From Microbacterium sp. C5A9 (GTDB lineage Bacteria; Actinomycetota; Actinomycetes; Actinomycetales; Microbacteriaceae), in assembly GCF_022627955.1 (NCBI RefSeq), contig NZ_JABXGD010000009.1, positions 62,001 through 126,000 on the forward strand: a stretch of 64,000 nt of DNA, in the 5' to 3' direction. The notes under the pieces were generated by a model, which saw only the letters and a program-made list of their open reading frames with translations, was not told where the DNA came from and did not search any database. The translations under genes and the position numbers were made by a program. Of the stretch, positions 50,572-59,452 are shown in pieces. Numbering within the stretch: position 1 is the stretch's first letter; each line of letters begins with the position of its first letter.

Positions 50572-51306
50572 CTACCGGGCGCGGCTGTCGCTCCCCTGCG
50601 TGACGAGCGCGAGGACATCGCGCAGCGAGCGGCATTCGTGATGCGGCACGTCGTCGCGAGGCGCGACGCTCGCATCCCGGTTGACCCAGACCGCGCGCAT
50701 TCCGACGCTCGCGGCTCCGACGACATCGGCCGAGAAGCTGTCCCCCACGTGCGCCGCCTGCGCCGCACGGATGCCGAGTCGATCGAGCGCGTGACGGAAG
50801 ATCTCCGCCTCCGGCTTGACCACGCCGATGTCGCCCGAGGCGATCACGACGTCGAACCGATCGTCGATCCCCGCCGCCGCGAGCTTGGCACGCTGCGACC
50901 GGGCGGGGCCGTTCGTGATGAGCCCCAGAGCCACCTGATCCGAGCGCAGGGCATCGAGGACCTCCAGCGACTCGTCGAACAGCGTGAAGGTGGCCCGCTC
51001 CTCGCGCAGATGTATCTCTACCGCCTCGTCCACGAGGGTCGGGTCGTCCTGCCCGAAGCGCTCGAGAGTGCGCTGCCAGATGTCCCGCGGCAGCGCGTCG
51101 CCGGAGAGCTCTCCGCGCATCCACCGCTCCCCCTGGTCGGCCCAGCAGTCCCGCCAGGCCGAGGTGTTGGCCGTCAGGATGCCGTCGGCCGACAGCCCGT
51201 GCCGTTCGGCGAGCGCGACGGCGGTGCGGCGCACGGCCTCAGCCGCCCCCTCGCGCACGAGCGTGCCGTCGAGATCGAAGAAGACGGCCGCCAGGGGCTC
51301 ACTCAT
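50572..51306 (-). CDS. HAD-superfamily hydrolase (phosphatase)
   Basis: 244 residues from ATG 51306. Motif I FFDLDGTLV, motif II GLITNGPARSQRAKL, motif III VVKPEAEIFRHAL and motif IV VGDSFSADVVGA. A helical cap lies between motifs I and II (subfamily IA). Acts on small phosphorylated metabolites; substrate unknown. Its start overlaps the methyltransferase stop (ATGAGTGA). Confidence 0.9.
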   Translation of the reverse strand: MSEPLAAVFFDLDGTLVREGAAEAVRRTAVALAERHGLSADGILTANTSAWRDCWADQGERWMRGELSGDALPRDIWQRTLERFGQDDPTLVDEAVEIHLREERATFTLFDESLEVLDALRSDQVALGLITNGPARSQRAKLAAAGIDDRFDVVIASGDIGVVKPEAEIFRHALDRLGIRAAQAAHVGDSFSADVVGAASVGMRAVWVNRDASVAPRDDVPHHECRSLRDVLALVTQGSDSRAR

Positions 51307-52048
51307 CGCGCACGGCACGGAAGGCATGCGTGACGTAGGGCAGATCGATGGTGCCGTCGACGAGGCCGATCTCGTCGAAGAGCGCATCCATCCCTCGGAC
51401 GATCGCCGCGCGTTCGTCGGCCGGGGCCGTGATCAGATAGCTGCGCGAGAGCGCCATCTGGTGCAGCTGCGTCCTCGTCATCGGCCGGCTCCACTCCCAG
51501 CGTCGCGTCTCGACGCGGGTGAAGGGCGCCGCGATGCGGGGTCCTTCGGAACCGGGACCGTTCACCATGTTCTCCGCCGGACTGCTGTGCATGATGTCGG
51601 TCAGCCGCCGTACCCAGTCCGACCGCTCGTCGCGGATGTTCCAGATCAGTCCCAGCACTCCGCCGGGTCGGACGACACGACCCAGTTCACGCGATGCGGC
51701 GACCGGCTCCACCCAATGCCACGCCTGGCCGAGAACGGCTGCGTCGACGCTCGCGTCGGGCAGCGGCATGCGCTCTGCGGATCCCTGGAAGGTCGGGATC
51801 CCCGGCACGCTCCGCCGGAGTGCGTCGAGCATCTCGGGATCGGGATCGACGGCGACGACCTGCGCGCCCGGAGCGTGCGCGAGAACGCCGGTGAGCTTGC
51901 CGGTGCCGGCGCCGACGTCGACGATCCGGCGGGAGCCCTCCGGCATCGGATCCAGCATCCACGCGACGGCGTCGAACGGGTAGTCGGGCCGTCCGGCCTC
52001 GTAGTTCGCGGCCTCTGCGCCGAACGATGTCGCCCTGTCCACACTCAT
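51299..52048 (-). CDS. class I SAM-dependent methyltransferase
   Basis: 249 residues. SAM-binding motif I RIVDVGAGTGKLTGVLA, acidic VVAVDPDPEML (motif II) and WHWVEPVAASRELGRVVRPGGVLGLIW. Small-molecule methyltransferase of the Methyltransf_11/25 type; substrate unknown. The ATG is six bases after a TAGGCT box (52055-52060), so probably leaderless. Confidence 0.88.
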   Translation of the reverse strand: MSVDRATSFGAEAANYEAGRPDYPFDAVAWMLDPMPEGSRRIVDVGAGTGKLTGVLAHAPGAQVVAVDPDPEMLDALRRSVPGIPTFQGSAERMPLPDASVDAAVLGQAWHWVEPVAASRELGRVVRPGGVLGLIWNIRDERSDWVRRLTDIMHSSPAENMVNGPGSEGPRIAAPFTRVETRRWEWSRPMTRTQLHQMALSRSYLITAPADERAAIVRGMDALFDEIGLVDGTIDLPYVTHAFRAVRDE

Positions 52049-52108
52049 ATGGCCAGCCTACGGCGCGTCCTCCTCACGCGGCCGAAGCCTCAGGGGGAGA
52101 GTGGAGAG

Positions 52109-52702
52109 GTGCCCCTGGACTTCACCGCTATCGACTTCGAGACGGCGAACTCCAGCCCCGCCTCGGCGTGCTCCGTCGGACTGGTGCGAGTGCGCGACGG
52201 TCAGGTCGTCGCGACCGCCGGGTGGCTGATCCGACCGCCCGCAGGGCACGACGAGTTCCAGGAGTGGAACACGCGCATCCACGGCATCCGCGCGCAGGAC
52301 GTGCTCACCGCCGCGTCCTGGGCGGACCAGTTCGACGGCCTCTGCGCGTTCGCCGGAGCAGACGTGCTCGTCGCCCACAACGCGGGCTTCGATCTGAACG
52401 TCCTCCGGCGGGCATCCGAGGCCACCGGCGGCGACTGCCCTCCCTATCGGTCTCTGTGCAGCCTGCAGGTGGCACGGAAGACCTACGACCTCGAGTCGTA
52501 CCGCCTCCCGAAGGCGGCCGAGGCCGCGGGATTCACCGGCTTCTCGCATCACGATGCGCTCGCTGACGCCCTCGCCTGCGCGCACATCGTCATCGATGCC
52601 GCACGTCGGGTCGGCGCGGCCGACGTGTTCGAGCTCGCCGGCGCCCTGAACATCAGGGTGACCGAGCCCGTGATCGCGACGCCGGAGCGCGCGGTCGCCT
52701 GA
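52109..52702 (+). CDS. DnaQ-like 3'-5' exonuclease
   Basis: 197 residues from GTG 52109. DEDDh motifs: FTAIDFETANS (Exo I), AHNAGFDLNVLRRA (Exo II) and GFSHHDALADALA (Exo III with the catalytic His). Similar to stand-alone epsilon-like exonucleases. GGGGAGA precedes the GTG. An in-frame ATG at 52049 would overlap the divergent promoter and is less likely. Confidence 0.88.
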   Translation: MPLDFTAIDFETANSSPASACSVGLVRVRDGQVVATAGWLIRPPAGHDEFQEWNTRIHGIRAQDVLTAASWADQFDGLCAFAGADVLVAHNAGFDLNVLRRASEATGGDCPPYRSLCSLQVARKTYDLESYRLPKAAEAAGFTGFSHHDALADALACAHIVIDAARRVGAADVFELAGALNIRVTEPVIATPERAVA

Positions 52703-52747
52703 GCGCGCGTCCGACGGATGTCCGTGGCCCCGGGCATCATGGACCGC

Positions 52748-54031
52748 ATGGATGCTCTGACGATCGTTCTCCTGCTCGCGGCACTGCTGGTCGGCGCCGT
52801 CGCGGGGTGGTTCCTCCACGCCGGGCGCGGGGCAGCCGATCTGGCGCGCGCGCAGGCCGAACTCGCGGCCGCACGCGACGACCGCGACAGGCAGTACGAC
52901 CTGTATCGCGACGCGGTGGAGCACGCACGACACGAGCAGCGCGCCGAGGCGCAGCGCGTGCAGCAGCAGAACGCGGTGCTCACCGCTCTGGCACCCGTGC
53001 GCGAGAGCCTGCAGCAGATGCAGCAGAAGGTCACGGCGATCGAGCAGGAGCGGCATTCGCAGTTCGGCTCGCTCGCCGAGCAGCTCCGGAGGGCCCAGCA
53101 GTCCGATGAGGCGCTGCGCGCGACGACCGAGTCGCTGGCCGGCGCGCTGCGCTCCACGGCGAGCCGCGGCGTCTGGGGCGAGACCCAGCTGCGCCGGGTC
53201 GTCGAAGCCGCCGGTCTGATCCGCCACGTGGACTTCGATCTGCAGTCGACCATCACCTCCGATCGCGGTCAGGGGCGGCCGGACATGGTCGTGCGGCTCG
53301 CCGGGGGCACCTCGATCGCCGTGGATGCGAAGGTCCCGCTCGACGCCTATCTCGAGGCATCGGCGCTTCCGATCGGCGACGCCCACGAACCGCAGCGGCG
53401 CGCCCATATGCAGAAGCATGTGAAGGCGGTGCGTGCGCACATCGACGCTCTCGCCAAGAAGGCGTACTGGACGGGACTCGACGCGAGCCCCGAGTTCGTC
53501 ATCTGCTTCCTGCCGAGCGAGTCGCTGCTGGCCTCCGCCATCGACGAGGATCCGACGCTGCTCGACTACGCGTTCGGCAAGCGCGTCGCACTCGCCTCAC
53601 CGGTCAACCTGTGGGCGGTGCTCAAGACCGTCGCCTACACCTGGACGCAGCAGGAGGTCTCCACCGAGGCGAGGGCGCTGCTGAACCTCGGCACGCAGCT
53701 GTACGACCGGCTCGGCGTGCTCGCGGGGCACGCCGACGATCTCCGACGGGCGCTGGAGCGCACCGTCGACAGCTACAACCGCTTCGCGGGTTCGCTCGAG
53801 AGCCGTGTTCTCGTGACGGCACGACAGTTCCCGGGGATCGATCCGTCGGCACTCGACGCCGCTCCCCCGGCGATCACCGCACAGACGCGTCGCTTCACGG
53901 CAGACGAGCTGGTAGGACCGAGCGCTGACGAGGCTGGGCACGACGCGGCGCGCCGAGCACGTCACGACGGTGCAGCACCGCTTCGCGCGGATGTGGGAGA
54001 CGTGCGCTCCCGGTTGCAGAACGGCGACTGA
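52748..54031 (+). CDS. rmuC: DNA recombination protein RmuC
   Basis: 427 residues. N-terminal membrane helix (LTIVLLLAALLVGAVAGWFL), a long coiled coil (about 30-110, QAELAAARDDRDRQYDLYRDAVEHARHE) and the RmuC domain (ASRGVWGETQLRRVVEAAGL, MVVRLAGGTSIAVDAKVPLDAYLEA, FVICFLPSESLLASAIDEDP). Thought to limit inversions and recombination. Other in-frame ATGs at 52718 and 52739 are possible; none has a clear Shine-Dalgarno. Confidence 0.92.
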   Translation: MDALTIVLLLAALLVGAVAGWFLHAGRGAADLARAQAELAAARDDRDRQYDLYRDAVEHARHEQRAEAQRVQQQNAVLTALAPVRESLQQMQQKVTAIEQERHSQFGSLAEQLRRAQQSDEALRATTESLAGALRSTASRGVWGETQLRRVVEAAGLIRHVDFDLQSTITSDRGQGRPDMVVRLAGGTSIAVDAKVPLDAYLEASALPIGDAHEPQRRAHMQKHVKAVRAHIDALAKKAYWTGLDASPEFVICFLPSESLLASAIDEDPTLLDYAFGKRVALASPVNLWAVLKTVAYTWTQQEVSTEARALLNLGTQLYDRLGVLAGHADDLRRALERTVDSYNRFAGSLESRVLVTARQFPGIDPSALDAAPPAITAQTRRFTADELVGPSADEAGHDAARRARHDGAAPLRADVGDVRSRLQNGD

Positions 54032-54331
54032 TCAGGCGATGCCGGGCACGCCGCTGAGCAGCAGGATCACCAGCCCGCTCGTCACGACGAACGCCCCGAT
54101 CATCCACCACGCGCTGAGCTCGTGACCTTCGGCACGACGAACCCGGAAGAGGACGTCGGCGCGACGAGCCGGATCCGCGATCGCGGGAGTCGTGGCCGCG
54201 GGTGCGATGGGGGTCCCGGTCGCGAGCGGCACACCCGCCTCATCCACGTTGACCCGCAGGATGCGGCCGGTGGCCGTCGTCACGATCTTGGTCGGTGCGG
54301 CTGTGGAGCCACTCGTGTGCTGCGTTGTCAT
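54032..54331 (-). CDS. 99-residue single-pass membrane protein, hypothetical
   Basis: Polar N-terminal 70 residues (TKIVTTATGRILRVNVDEAGV, Ala/Pro-rich), one membrane helix near the C-terminus (WWMIGAFVVTSGLVILLLSGV). An AGGAGGG Shine-Dalgarno precedes the ATG. Function unknown. Confidence 0.65.
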   Translation of the reverse strand: MTTQHTSGSTAAPTKIVTTATGRILRVNVDEAGVPLATGTPIAPAATTPAIADPARRADVLFRVRRAEGHELSAWWMIGAFVVTSGLVILLLSGVPGIA

Positions 54332-54388
54332 CGGTCTGCCCTCCTGTGCCTGCGGTGCCTGGCGGCTCCGTCGACGGCGACAAATCCA

Positions 54389-54402
54389 GTGACAATTGTG
54401 AC
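54389..54402. promoter_or_regulatory. palindrome with ACAATTGT core upstream of the small membrane protein
   Basis: GTGACAATTGTGAC is symmetric at 12 of 14 positions and lies 58 bp upstream of the minus-strand ATG. Possible operator. Confidence 0.35.
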
Positions 54403-54488
54403 ACGAGTGACCGGAAAAGCACGGCACAGCGCTCCGAGCAGGGGTACCGGGTCGGTAACGATGCCCTCTCCGCCTCAGCGCGACAGGG

Positions 54489-55475
54489 TCAGAGCCACTT
54501 CGAGACGAGGTGCTCCGACGCGATCCGGCGCAGCGTTCCCGATGCGCCGCGCAGCACGACGCTCTCGGTGTAGATGTACCCGCCCTCGCGGCGCACGCCG
54601 TCGACGAGCTGACCGTCGGTGACGCCGGTCGCGACGAAGATCGTGTTGTCTCCGCGCACCAGATCGTCGGCCTCGTAGACCCTGTCCATGTCGAGTCCCG
54701 CATCGATGCCGCGCTGGCGCTCATCGTCATCGCGCGGCCAGAGACGGCCCTGGATGTGACCGCCGAGAGCCTTGATCGCACACGCGGTCACGATGCCCTC
54801 CGGGCTGCCGCCCACGCCCACGCACATGTCGGTGCGAGCACCGTGCCTGGCGGCGTTGATGCCGCCGGCGACGTCGCCGTCGCTCATGAGACGCGTGCCC
54901 GCGCCGGCATCCCTGATCTCCTGGATCAGCTTCTCGTGTCGCGGACGATTGAGCACCGACACCACGAGCTCGTCGACCGGCTTGTCGAGCGCGCCGGCGA
55001 GCTTGCGGATGTTCTCGCCGATCGGCAGACGGATGTCGACGACGCCGACACCCGCAGGCCCCGTGACCAGCTTGTCCATGTAGAAGACGCTCGACGCATC
55101 GAGCATCGAACCCCGGTCGGACACCGCGATCACGGAGAGCGCGTTCTGTCGGCCGGCCGCGGTGAGCGACGTGCCGTCGATCGGGTCGACCGCGATGTCG
55201 CACTGCGGACCGGTGCCGGTTCCCACGACCTCGCCGTTGAAGAGCATGGGAGCGTTGTCCTTCTCGCCCTCTCCGATCACGACCCGCCCCTGGAAGGCGA
55301 CGGTGCCGAGGAAGGCGCGCATCGCGTCGACCGCCGCGCCGTCGGCTGCCTCCTTCGCCCCACGTCCGATGAAGGGCACGGCGCGGATCGCAGCCGCCTC
55401 GGTCGCACGCACCAGCTCCATTGCGAGATTTCGGTCGGGACGAAGAGGGCTCAGATCGGCCGTAAGACTCACCAT
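54489..55475 (-). CDS. glpX: class II fructose-1,6-bisphosphatase (GlpX)
   Basis: 328 residues. IGEGEKDNAPMLFNGE and VDPIDGTSLTAAG (metal-binding), GVGGSPEGIVTACAIKALGG and the C-terminal GVRREGGYIYTESVVLRG. Gluconeogenic phosphatase typical of actinobacteria. The ATG is six bases after TAGGCT (55482-55487), so probably leaderless. Divergent from fba, its metabolic partner. Confidence 0.96.
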   Translation of the reverse strand: MVSLTADLSPLRPDRNLAMELVRATEAAAIRAVPFIGRGAKEAADGAAVDAMRAFLGTVAFQGRVVIGEGEKDNAPMLFNGEVVGTGTGPQCDIAVDPIDGTSLTAAGRQNALSVIAVSDRGSMLDASSVFYMDKLVTGPAGVGVVDIRLPIGENIRKLAGALDKPVDELVVSVLNRPRHEKLIQEIRDAGAGTRLMSDGDVAGGINAARHGARTDMCVGVGGSPEGIVTACAIKALGGHIQGRLWPRDDDERQRGIDAGLDMDRVYEADDLVRGDNTIFVATGVTDGQLVDGVRREGGYIYTESVVLRGASGTLRRIASEHLVSKWL

Positions 55476-55481
55476 GCGGTC

Positions 55482-55487
55482 AGCCTA
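55482..55487 (-). promoter_or_regulatory. -10 box (TAGGCT), leaderless promoter of glpX
   Basis: TAGGCT on the minus strand, then GACCGC and the ATG at 55475. Confidence 0.55.
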
Positions 55488-55657
55488 GCCACGAGAGACG
55501 AGCCAATCGCCACTTTTCGGTGCTCGATGAACGAAGGAATCGCGATTCTTAACGTGGGGGTATGCGAGCCTCGCTCACGAGCCCGCTCGGACAGCATCCA
55601 CCCACGCTCCCCGATAGAGTGACTGCTGTCCCGGCTTCACCTATCGCAGGAGTTCTC

Positions 55658-56686
55658 ATGCCCGTCGCCACCCCTGATCAGTACGCCGAAATGCTCGACC
55701 GCGCGAAGGCCGGCGGCTTCGCGTATCCCGCATTCAACGTCTCGAGCTCGCAGACGATCAACTCCGTCCTGCAGGGTCTCACCGAAGCCGGCTCCGACGG
55801 CATCATCCAGGTCACCACCGGTGGCGCCGACTACTTCGCCGGCCACACCGTCAAGGCCCGCGCGACCGGTGCGCTCGCCTTCGCGCGCTACGCGACCGAG
55901 GTCGCCAAGAACTACCCGGTCACGGTCGCGCTGCACACCGACCACTGCCCGAAGGATGCCCTCGCCGGCTTCGTCGAGCCGCTGATCGCCGCCTCGGAGG
56001 AAGAGGTCAAGGCCGGTCGCAACCCGATCTTCCAGTCGCACATGTGGGATGGCTCTGCCGTGCCGCTCGCCGAGAACATCGAGATCGCCAAGGATCTCCT
56101 CCCCCGCATGAAGAACATCAACGCCATCCTCGAGGTCGAGATCGGCGTCGTCGGCGGCGAGGAGGACGGCGTCGCACACGAGGGCTCGAACGACGCGCTC
56201 TACACGACGTTCGCCGACGTCGACCAGGCGGTCCAGGCACTCGGCCTGGGCGAGCAGGGTCGCTACATCGCCGCGCTCACCTTCGGCAACGTGCACGGCG
56301 TCTACAAGCCGGGCGGCGTCAAGCTCCGCCCCGAGCTGCTCGGCGAGATCCAGCAGCAGGTCGCCGCGAAGTACAACACCGGCGCGAAGCCCCTCGACCT
56401 CGTCTTCCACGGCGGCTCCGGCTCGACCGACGACGAGATCGCCCTCGCGGTCGCGAACGGTGTGATCAAGATGAACATCGACACGGACACGCAGTACGCG
56501 TACACCCGCGCGATCGCCGACTACATGTTCAAGAACTACGACGGCGTGCTGAAGGTCGACGGCGAGGTCGGGAACAAGAAGCAGTACGACCCGCGCGCCT
56601 GGGGCAAGGTCGCGGAGACCGCCATGGCCGCTCGCGTCGTCGAGTCGACCCGCCAGCTCGGCTCGTACGGCCAGTCGAAGAGCTGA
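55658..56686 (+). CDS. fba: class II fructose-bisphosphate aldolase
   Basis: 342 residues. Zinc and substrate residues in ALHTDHCPKDAL, EIGVVGGEEDGVAHEG, FGNVHGVYKPGG and LVFHGGSGSTDDE, then MNIDTDTQYAYTRAI. Interconverts fructose-1,6-bisphosphate and triose phosphates. AGGAG precedes the ATG, and a TAGAGT -10 lies about 40 nt upstream (55614-55619). Divergent from glpX. Confidence 0.97.
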   Translation: MPVATPDQYAEMLDRAKAGGFAYPAFNVSSSQTINSVLQGLTEAGSDGIIQVTTGGADYFAGHTVKARATGALAFARYATEVAKNYPVTVALHTDHCPKDALAGFVEPLIAASEEEVKAGRNPIFQSHMWDGSAVPLAENIEIAKDLLPRMKNINAILEVEIGVVGGEEDGVAHEGSNDALYTTFADVDQAVQALGLGEQGRYIAALTFGNVHGVYKPGGVKLRPELLGEIQQQVAAKYNTGAKPLDLVFHGGSGSTDDEIALAVANGVIKMNIDTDTQYAYTRAIADYMFKNYDGVLKVDGEVGNKKQYDPRAWGKVAETAMAARVVESTRQLGSYGQSKS

Positions 56687-56701
56687 CCGGAGCCCGAATG
56701 C

Positions 56702-56737
56702 GAAGGAGCCCCTGACCCGCGGGTCAGGGGCTCCTTC
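56702..56737. terminator. strong bidirectional terminator after fba
   Basis: GAAGGAGCCCCTGACCC (56702-56718) pairs with GGGTCAGGGGCTCCTTC (56721-56737) in a nearly loopless 17-bp palindrome, between converging fba and the DUF6264-like gene. Confidence 0.88.
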
Positions 56738-56749
56738 ACGTCCGGAGGG

Positions 56750-57274
56750 TCACTGCGGGACTGCACCGTTCAGGTACGCGACGAAGGCCGGGTCGCTCAT
56801 CATCGGAATCGCGACGCAGATCGATGCGATCACGATCGTGACGACCGCGCCCGCGACCGGCACCCACCAGGCGAGCTTCCCCCGACGCAGCCTGCGGATG
56901 GCGAGATACGCGGTCACCGACCAGCCCACCGCGAGCACGAACGCCGCGATCGTGCCCCAGATGCGACCCTGCGCGTAGTTCGTGAACTCGCCGTCGATGC
57001 CGAGGACCGTCATGACCTGATTCATCGCCGTCGCGAAGTCGAGATACGACAGGCCGGTCATGATGACATTGACCAGGCCGTAGGCGAGCAGAGCCACCGT
57101 GGCGAAGCGATCGACCGGAACTCTCGGTCGCGCGGCCGGCGCATCGGGCCTCGACTGCGGCGGCGACGGAACGGCACTCGCGGGAGCCACCTCCGGGATC
57201 GGCGGCAGGCCTGCCGCCCTGCGCTGCTCCTCAGGTGTCGCGATCTCGCCGTACTGCGGCCGTTGGTCCGTCAT
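56750..57274 (-). CDS. DUF6264-like membrane protein
   Basis: 174 residues. Pro-rich cytosolic N-terminus (about 1-55, TPEEQRRAAGLPPIPE), then four membrane helices (FATVALLAYGLVNVIMTGLSYL; IWGTIAAFVLAVGWSVTAYLA; WWVPVAGAVVTIVIASICVAI and a short one between). The ATG is six bases after TAGCAT (57281-57286). The family label is from memory; function unknown. Confidence 0.72.
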   Translation of the reverse strand: MTDQRPQYGEIATPEEQRRAAGLPPIPEVAPASAVPSPPQSRPDAPAARPRVPVDRFATVALLAYGLVNVIMTGLSYLDFATAMNQVMTVLGIDGEFTNYAQGRIWGTIAAFVLAVGWSVTAYLAIRRLRRGKLAWWVPVAGAVVTIVIASICVAIPMMSDPAFVAYLNGAVPQ

Positions 57275-57280
57275 TCCAGC

Positions 57281-57286
57281 ATGCTA
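57281..57286 (-). promoter_or_regulatory. -10 box (TAGCAT), leaderless promoter
   Basis: TAGCAT on the minus strand, 6-nt gap (GCTGGA) to the ATG at 57274. Confidence 0.5.
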
Positions 57287-57299
57287 GTCGGATCGCCAG

Positions 57300-57510
57300 A
57301 GGGCTCCTCCCAGGGAGGCCGCCCGAACATGAGGGCGGCCCCGGAGAAGTGGGGACTCCTCGGGGCCGCGGATGACAGTGCTGGGGACACTCGCCATCCA
57401 AGCGGGCGAGGAACGCTGGGGACGTTCTCTCACCGGTAGCGCCGTTTTCACTGACGGCTACCCCTCAACGATAGGAAACCGGGTTCGCGCTCACCAGAGC
57501 GCGTTCTTCA
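57300..57510. ncRNA. structured intergenic region, possible small RNA
   Basis: Six hairpins in about 200 bp without an ORF. Stem A (57317-57324/57333-57340) and stem B (57337-57346/57356-57367) share GGCC, so they are alternative. Two hairpins have the same 7-nt loop CTGGGGA (57381-57387 on stem AGTG/CACT; 57416-57422 on stem GAACG/CGTTC) separated by CGCC/GGCG. GGTAGC/GCTACC (57435-57440/57457-57462) encloses a further CG/CG step. The last stem, CGCGCTC/GAGCGCG (57486-57492/57497-57503), is followed on the plus strand by TTCTTC, like a terminator. The strand and function are not fixed. Confidence 0.45.
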
Positions 57511-57525
57511 GATAGTGAACAGCGG

Positions 57526-58317
57526 TCAGATATCGAGCTCGGCGCCTGCGCCCCCGCCGCCCAGGGAGTCGGCTCCCAGCTGCAGGGACAGCCGTCGAGC
57601 CGCCTGCTGGAGCGTCGCGACGAGCGACTCATCCACGACCGCGCGGTCAGCGGGCAGGGAGATCGCGAGGGATGCCGTGATCCCCGGCGCGATCACGGGC
57701 ACGGCGACGCAGGAGTTGCCGACCGAGTACTCCTCGCGATCCACCGCGAAGCCCCGTGACTGCTCGAGCTGGGTCAGCAGCGTGCGACGATCGCTGATCG
57801 TGCGGGGCGTCAGCTCCTCGAGCCGATGCCGTGAGAGATAGTCCAGCCGCTCGTCGCACGCGAGGTCCGCGAGGATCTGCTTGCCGAGGGCCGTCGCATG
57901 GGCACTGGAGTCGAGCCCGACCCACAGCTCGATCCGGGGGCTGCGGACCGCGTCGACGATGTCGACGAGGTGCATCTCTCCGTCGCTGTACCGCGAGAGG
58001 TAGGCGGTGGCCCCCACCTGATCCGTGACCTCCCGCAGTGCCGCACGAACCCGGGCGAGGAACACGCCCCGGGAGTCGAGTTCCGTCCTGAAGGTCGGGA
58101 AACGCGAGCCGAGGACCAGCCCGTCGGGCTCGTTGGCGAGGTATCCCTCGTGGATCAGCGTGCGGAGGAGGTTGTACGTCGTGCCCGGTGTGAGTCCTGT
58201 GAGGGCGGCCAGGCTCTTCGCGGGCAGCGGCCGCGCCGAGTTCGCGACGATGTCGACGAGCCGCAGCGCGCGCTGCACGGATCCGATGAGGGTGGGTTCC
58301 GCCTCGGTGGCGGTCAC
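57526..58317 (-). CDS. IclR family transcriptional regulator
   Basis: 263 residues from GTG 58317. N-terminal winged HTH (LIGSVQRALRLVDIVANSARPLPAKSLAALTGLTPGTTYNLLRTLIHEGYL) and C-terminal IclR effector domain (GMHLVDIV-like, AHATALGKQILADL, VDREEYSVGNSCVAVPV). It starts 2 nt after the ispH stop, so it is co-transcribed with ispH. The effector is unknown. The Gly-rich tail is short. Confidence 0.88.
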   Translation of the reverse strand: MTATEAEPTLIGSVQRALRLVDIVANSARPLPAKSLAALTGLTPGTTYNLLRTLIHEGYLANEPDGLVLGSRFPTFRTELDSRGVFLARVRAALREVTDQVGATAYLSRYSDGEMHLVDIVDAVRSPRIELWVGLDSSAHATALGKQILADLACDERLDYLSRHRLEELTPRTISDRRTLLTQLEQSRGFAVDREEYSVGNSCVAVPVIAPGITASLAISLPADRAVVDESLVATLQQAARRLSLQLGADSLGGGGAGAELDI

Positions 58318-58319
58318 GG

Positions 58320-59399
58320 TCAGGCGCTTCCGTGAGAAGCACGGCCTCCCAGAGCGCGAGCGTCGCGCTGGCCCGACGAGTCCTGCCGCAGTTCCTTGGG
58401 GAGCGAGAACATCAGGTCCTCCTCCGCCGTCTTGACCTCTTCGACGTCCTGGTAGCCGGCACCGGCCAGCGCGTCGAGGACCTCGCGCACGAGCACCTCG
58501 GGCACCGACGCACCGCTCGTGACGCCGACGGTCGCGACGCCGTCGAGCCACTCCTGCTTGACCTCTTCCGCGTAGTCGACGCGGTAGGCGGCCTTCGCTC
58601 CGTACTCGAGGGCGACCTCGACGAGGCGGACGCTGTTCGAGGAGTTCGACGACCCGACGACGATCACGAGGTCGGCGTTCGCTGCGACCTTCTTGATCGC
58701 GACCTGCCGGTTCTGCGTCGCGTAGCAGATGTCGTCGGACGGGGGATTGTGCAGATCCGGGAACCGCGTGCGCAGACGATTGACGGTCTCCATCGTCTCG
58801 TCGACCGAGAGCGTGGTCTGCGACAGCCAGACGACCTTGGACGGATCCTTCACCTGCACGGTGTCGGCCTCCGCCGGGGAGTTGACGACCGTGACGTGAT
58901 CGGGCGCCTCACCGGCGGTGCCCTCGACCTCTTCGTGCCCGTCGTGGCCGATGAGCAGGATCTCGAAGTCATCGCGCGCGAAGCGGACAGCCTCGCGGTG
59001 GACCTTGGTGACCAGGGGGCAGGTCGCGTCGATGGCGTGCAGCCCGCGCTCCGACGCCGCATCGACGACGGCAGGCGAGACTCCGTGGGCGCTGAAGACG
59101 ACGTGAGCCCCCTCGGGGACCTCGTCAACCTCTTCGACGAAGATCGCGCCCTTGTCTTCGAGTTCGGTCACGACGTGGATGTTGTGCACGATCTGCTTGC
59201 GCACGTAGACAGGTGCGCCGTAGCGCTCGAGCGCCTTCTCGACGGCGACGACTGCGCGATCGACGCCCGCGCAGTAGCCGCGCGGAGCGGCGAGCAGAAC
59301 ACGCTTGTGTCCGACGACCGGGTTATCCTGAAGCCGCCCGGTCGCCGCGCGCACTCGAGGGACACGCGGGGCAGGGAGATGTACGACAGTCGAGGTCAC
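58320..59399 (-). CDS. ispH: 4-hydroxy-3-methylbut-2-enyl diphosphate reductase
   Basis: 359 residues. The [4Fe-4S] cysteines lie in [31 protein letters not shown] and [12 protein letters not shown]; the substrate-site residues in [12 protein letters not shown] and the SNSSNSVRL segment are kept. It makes IPP and DMAPP, the last step of the MEP pathway. GTG start six bases after TAGAAT (59406-59411). Divergent from xseA. Confidence 0.96.
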   Translation of the reverse strand: MTSTVVHLPAPRVPRVRAATGRLQDNPVVGHKRVLLAAPRGYCAGVDRAVVAVEKALERYGAPVYVRKQIVHNIHVVTELEDKGAIFVEEVDEVPEGAHVVFSAHGVSPAVVDAASERGLHAIDATCPLVTKVHREAVRFARDDFEILLIGHDGHEEVEGTAGEAPDHVTVVNSPAEADTVQVKDPSKVVWLSQTTLSVDETMETVNRLRTRFPDLHNPPSDDICYATQNRQVAIKKVAANADLVIVVGSSNSSNSVRLVEVALEYGAKAAYRVDYAEEVKQEWLDGVATVGVTSGASVPEVLVREVLDALAGAGYQDVEEVKTAEEDLMFSLPKELRQDSSGQRDARALGGRASHGSA

Positions 59400-59405
59400 T
59401 CCAGA

Positions 59406-59411
59406 ATTCTA
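59406..59411 (-). promoter_or_regulatory. -10 box (TAGAAT), leaderless promoter of ispH-iclR
   Basis: TAGAAT on the minus strand, gap TCTGGA, then GTG at 59399. Confidence 0.55.
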
Positions 59412-59452
59412 CTGCCGACAACCTGAGCAGGAGCGGAAGGTGCACTGAACGG

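Noticed and set aside
57300..57510. Known actinobacterial 6C RNA
   Set aside because: The twin hairpins have only four consecutive C in the loops on the minus strand, whereas the motif is defined by at least six.
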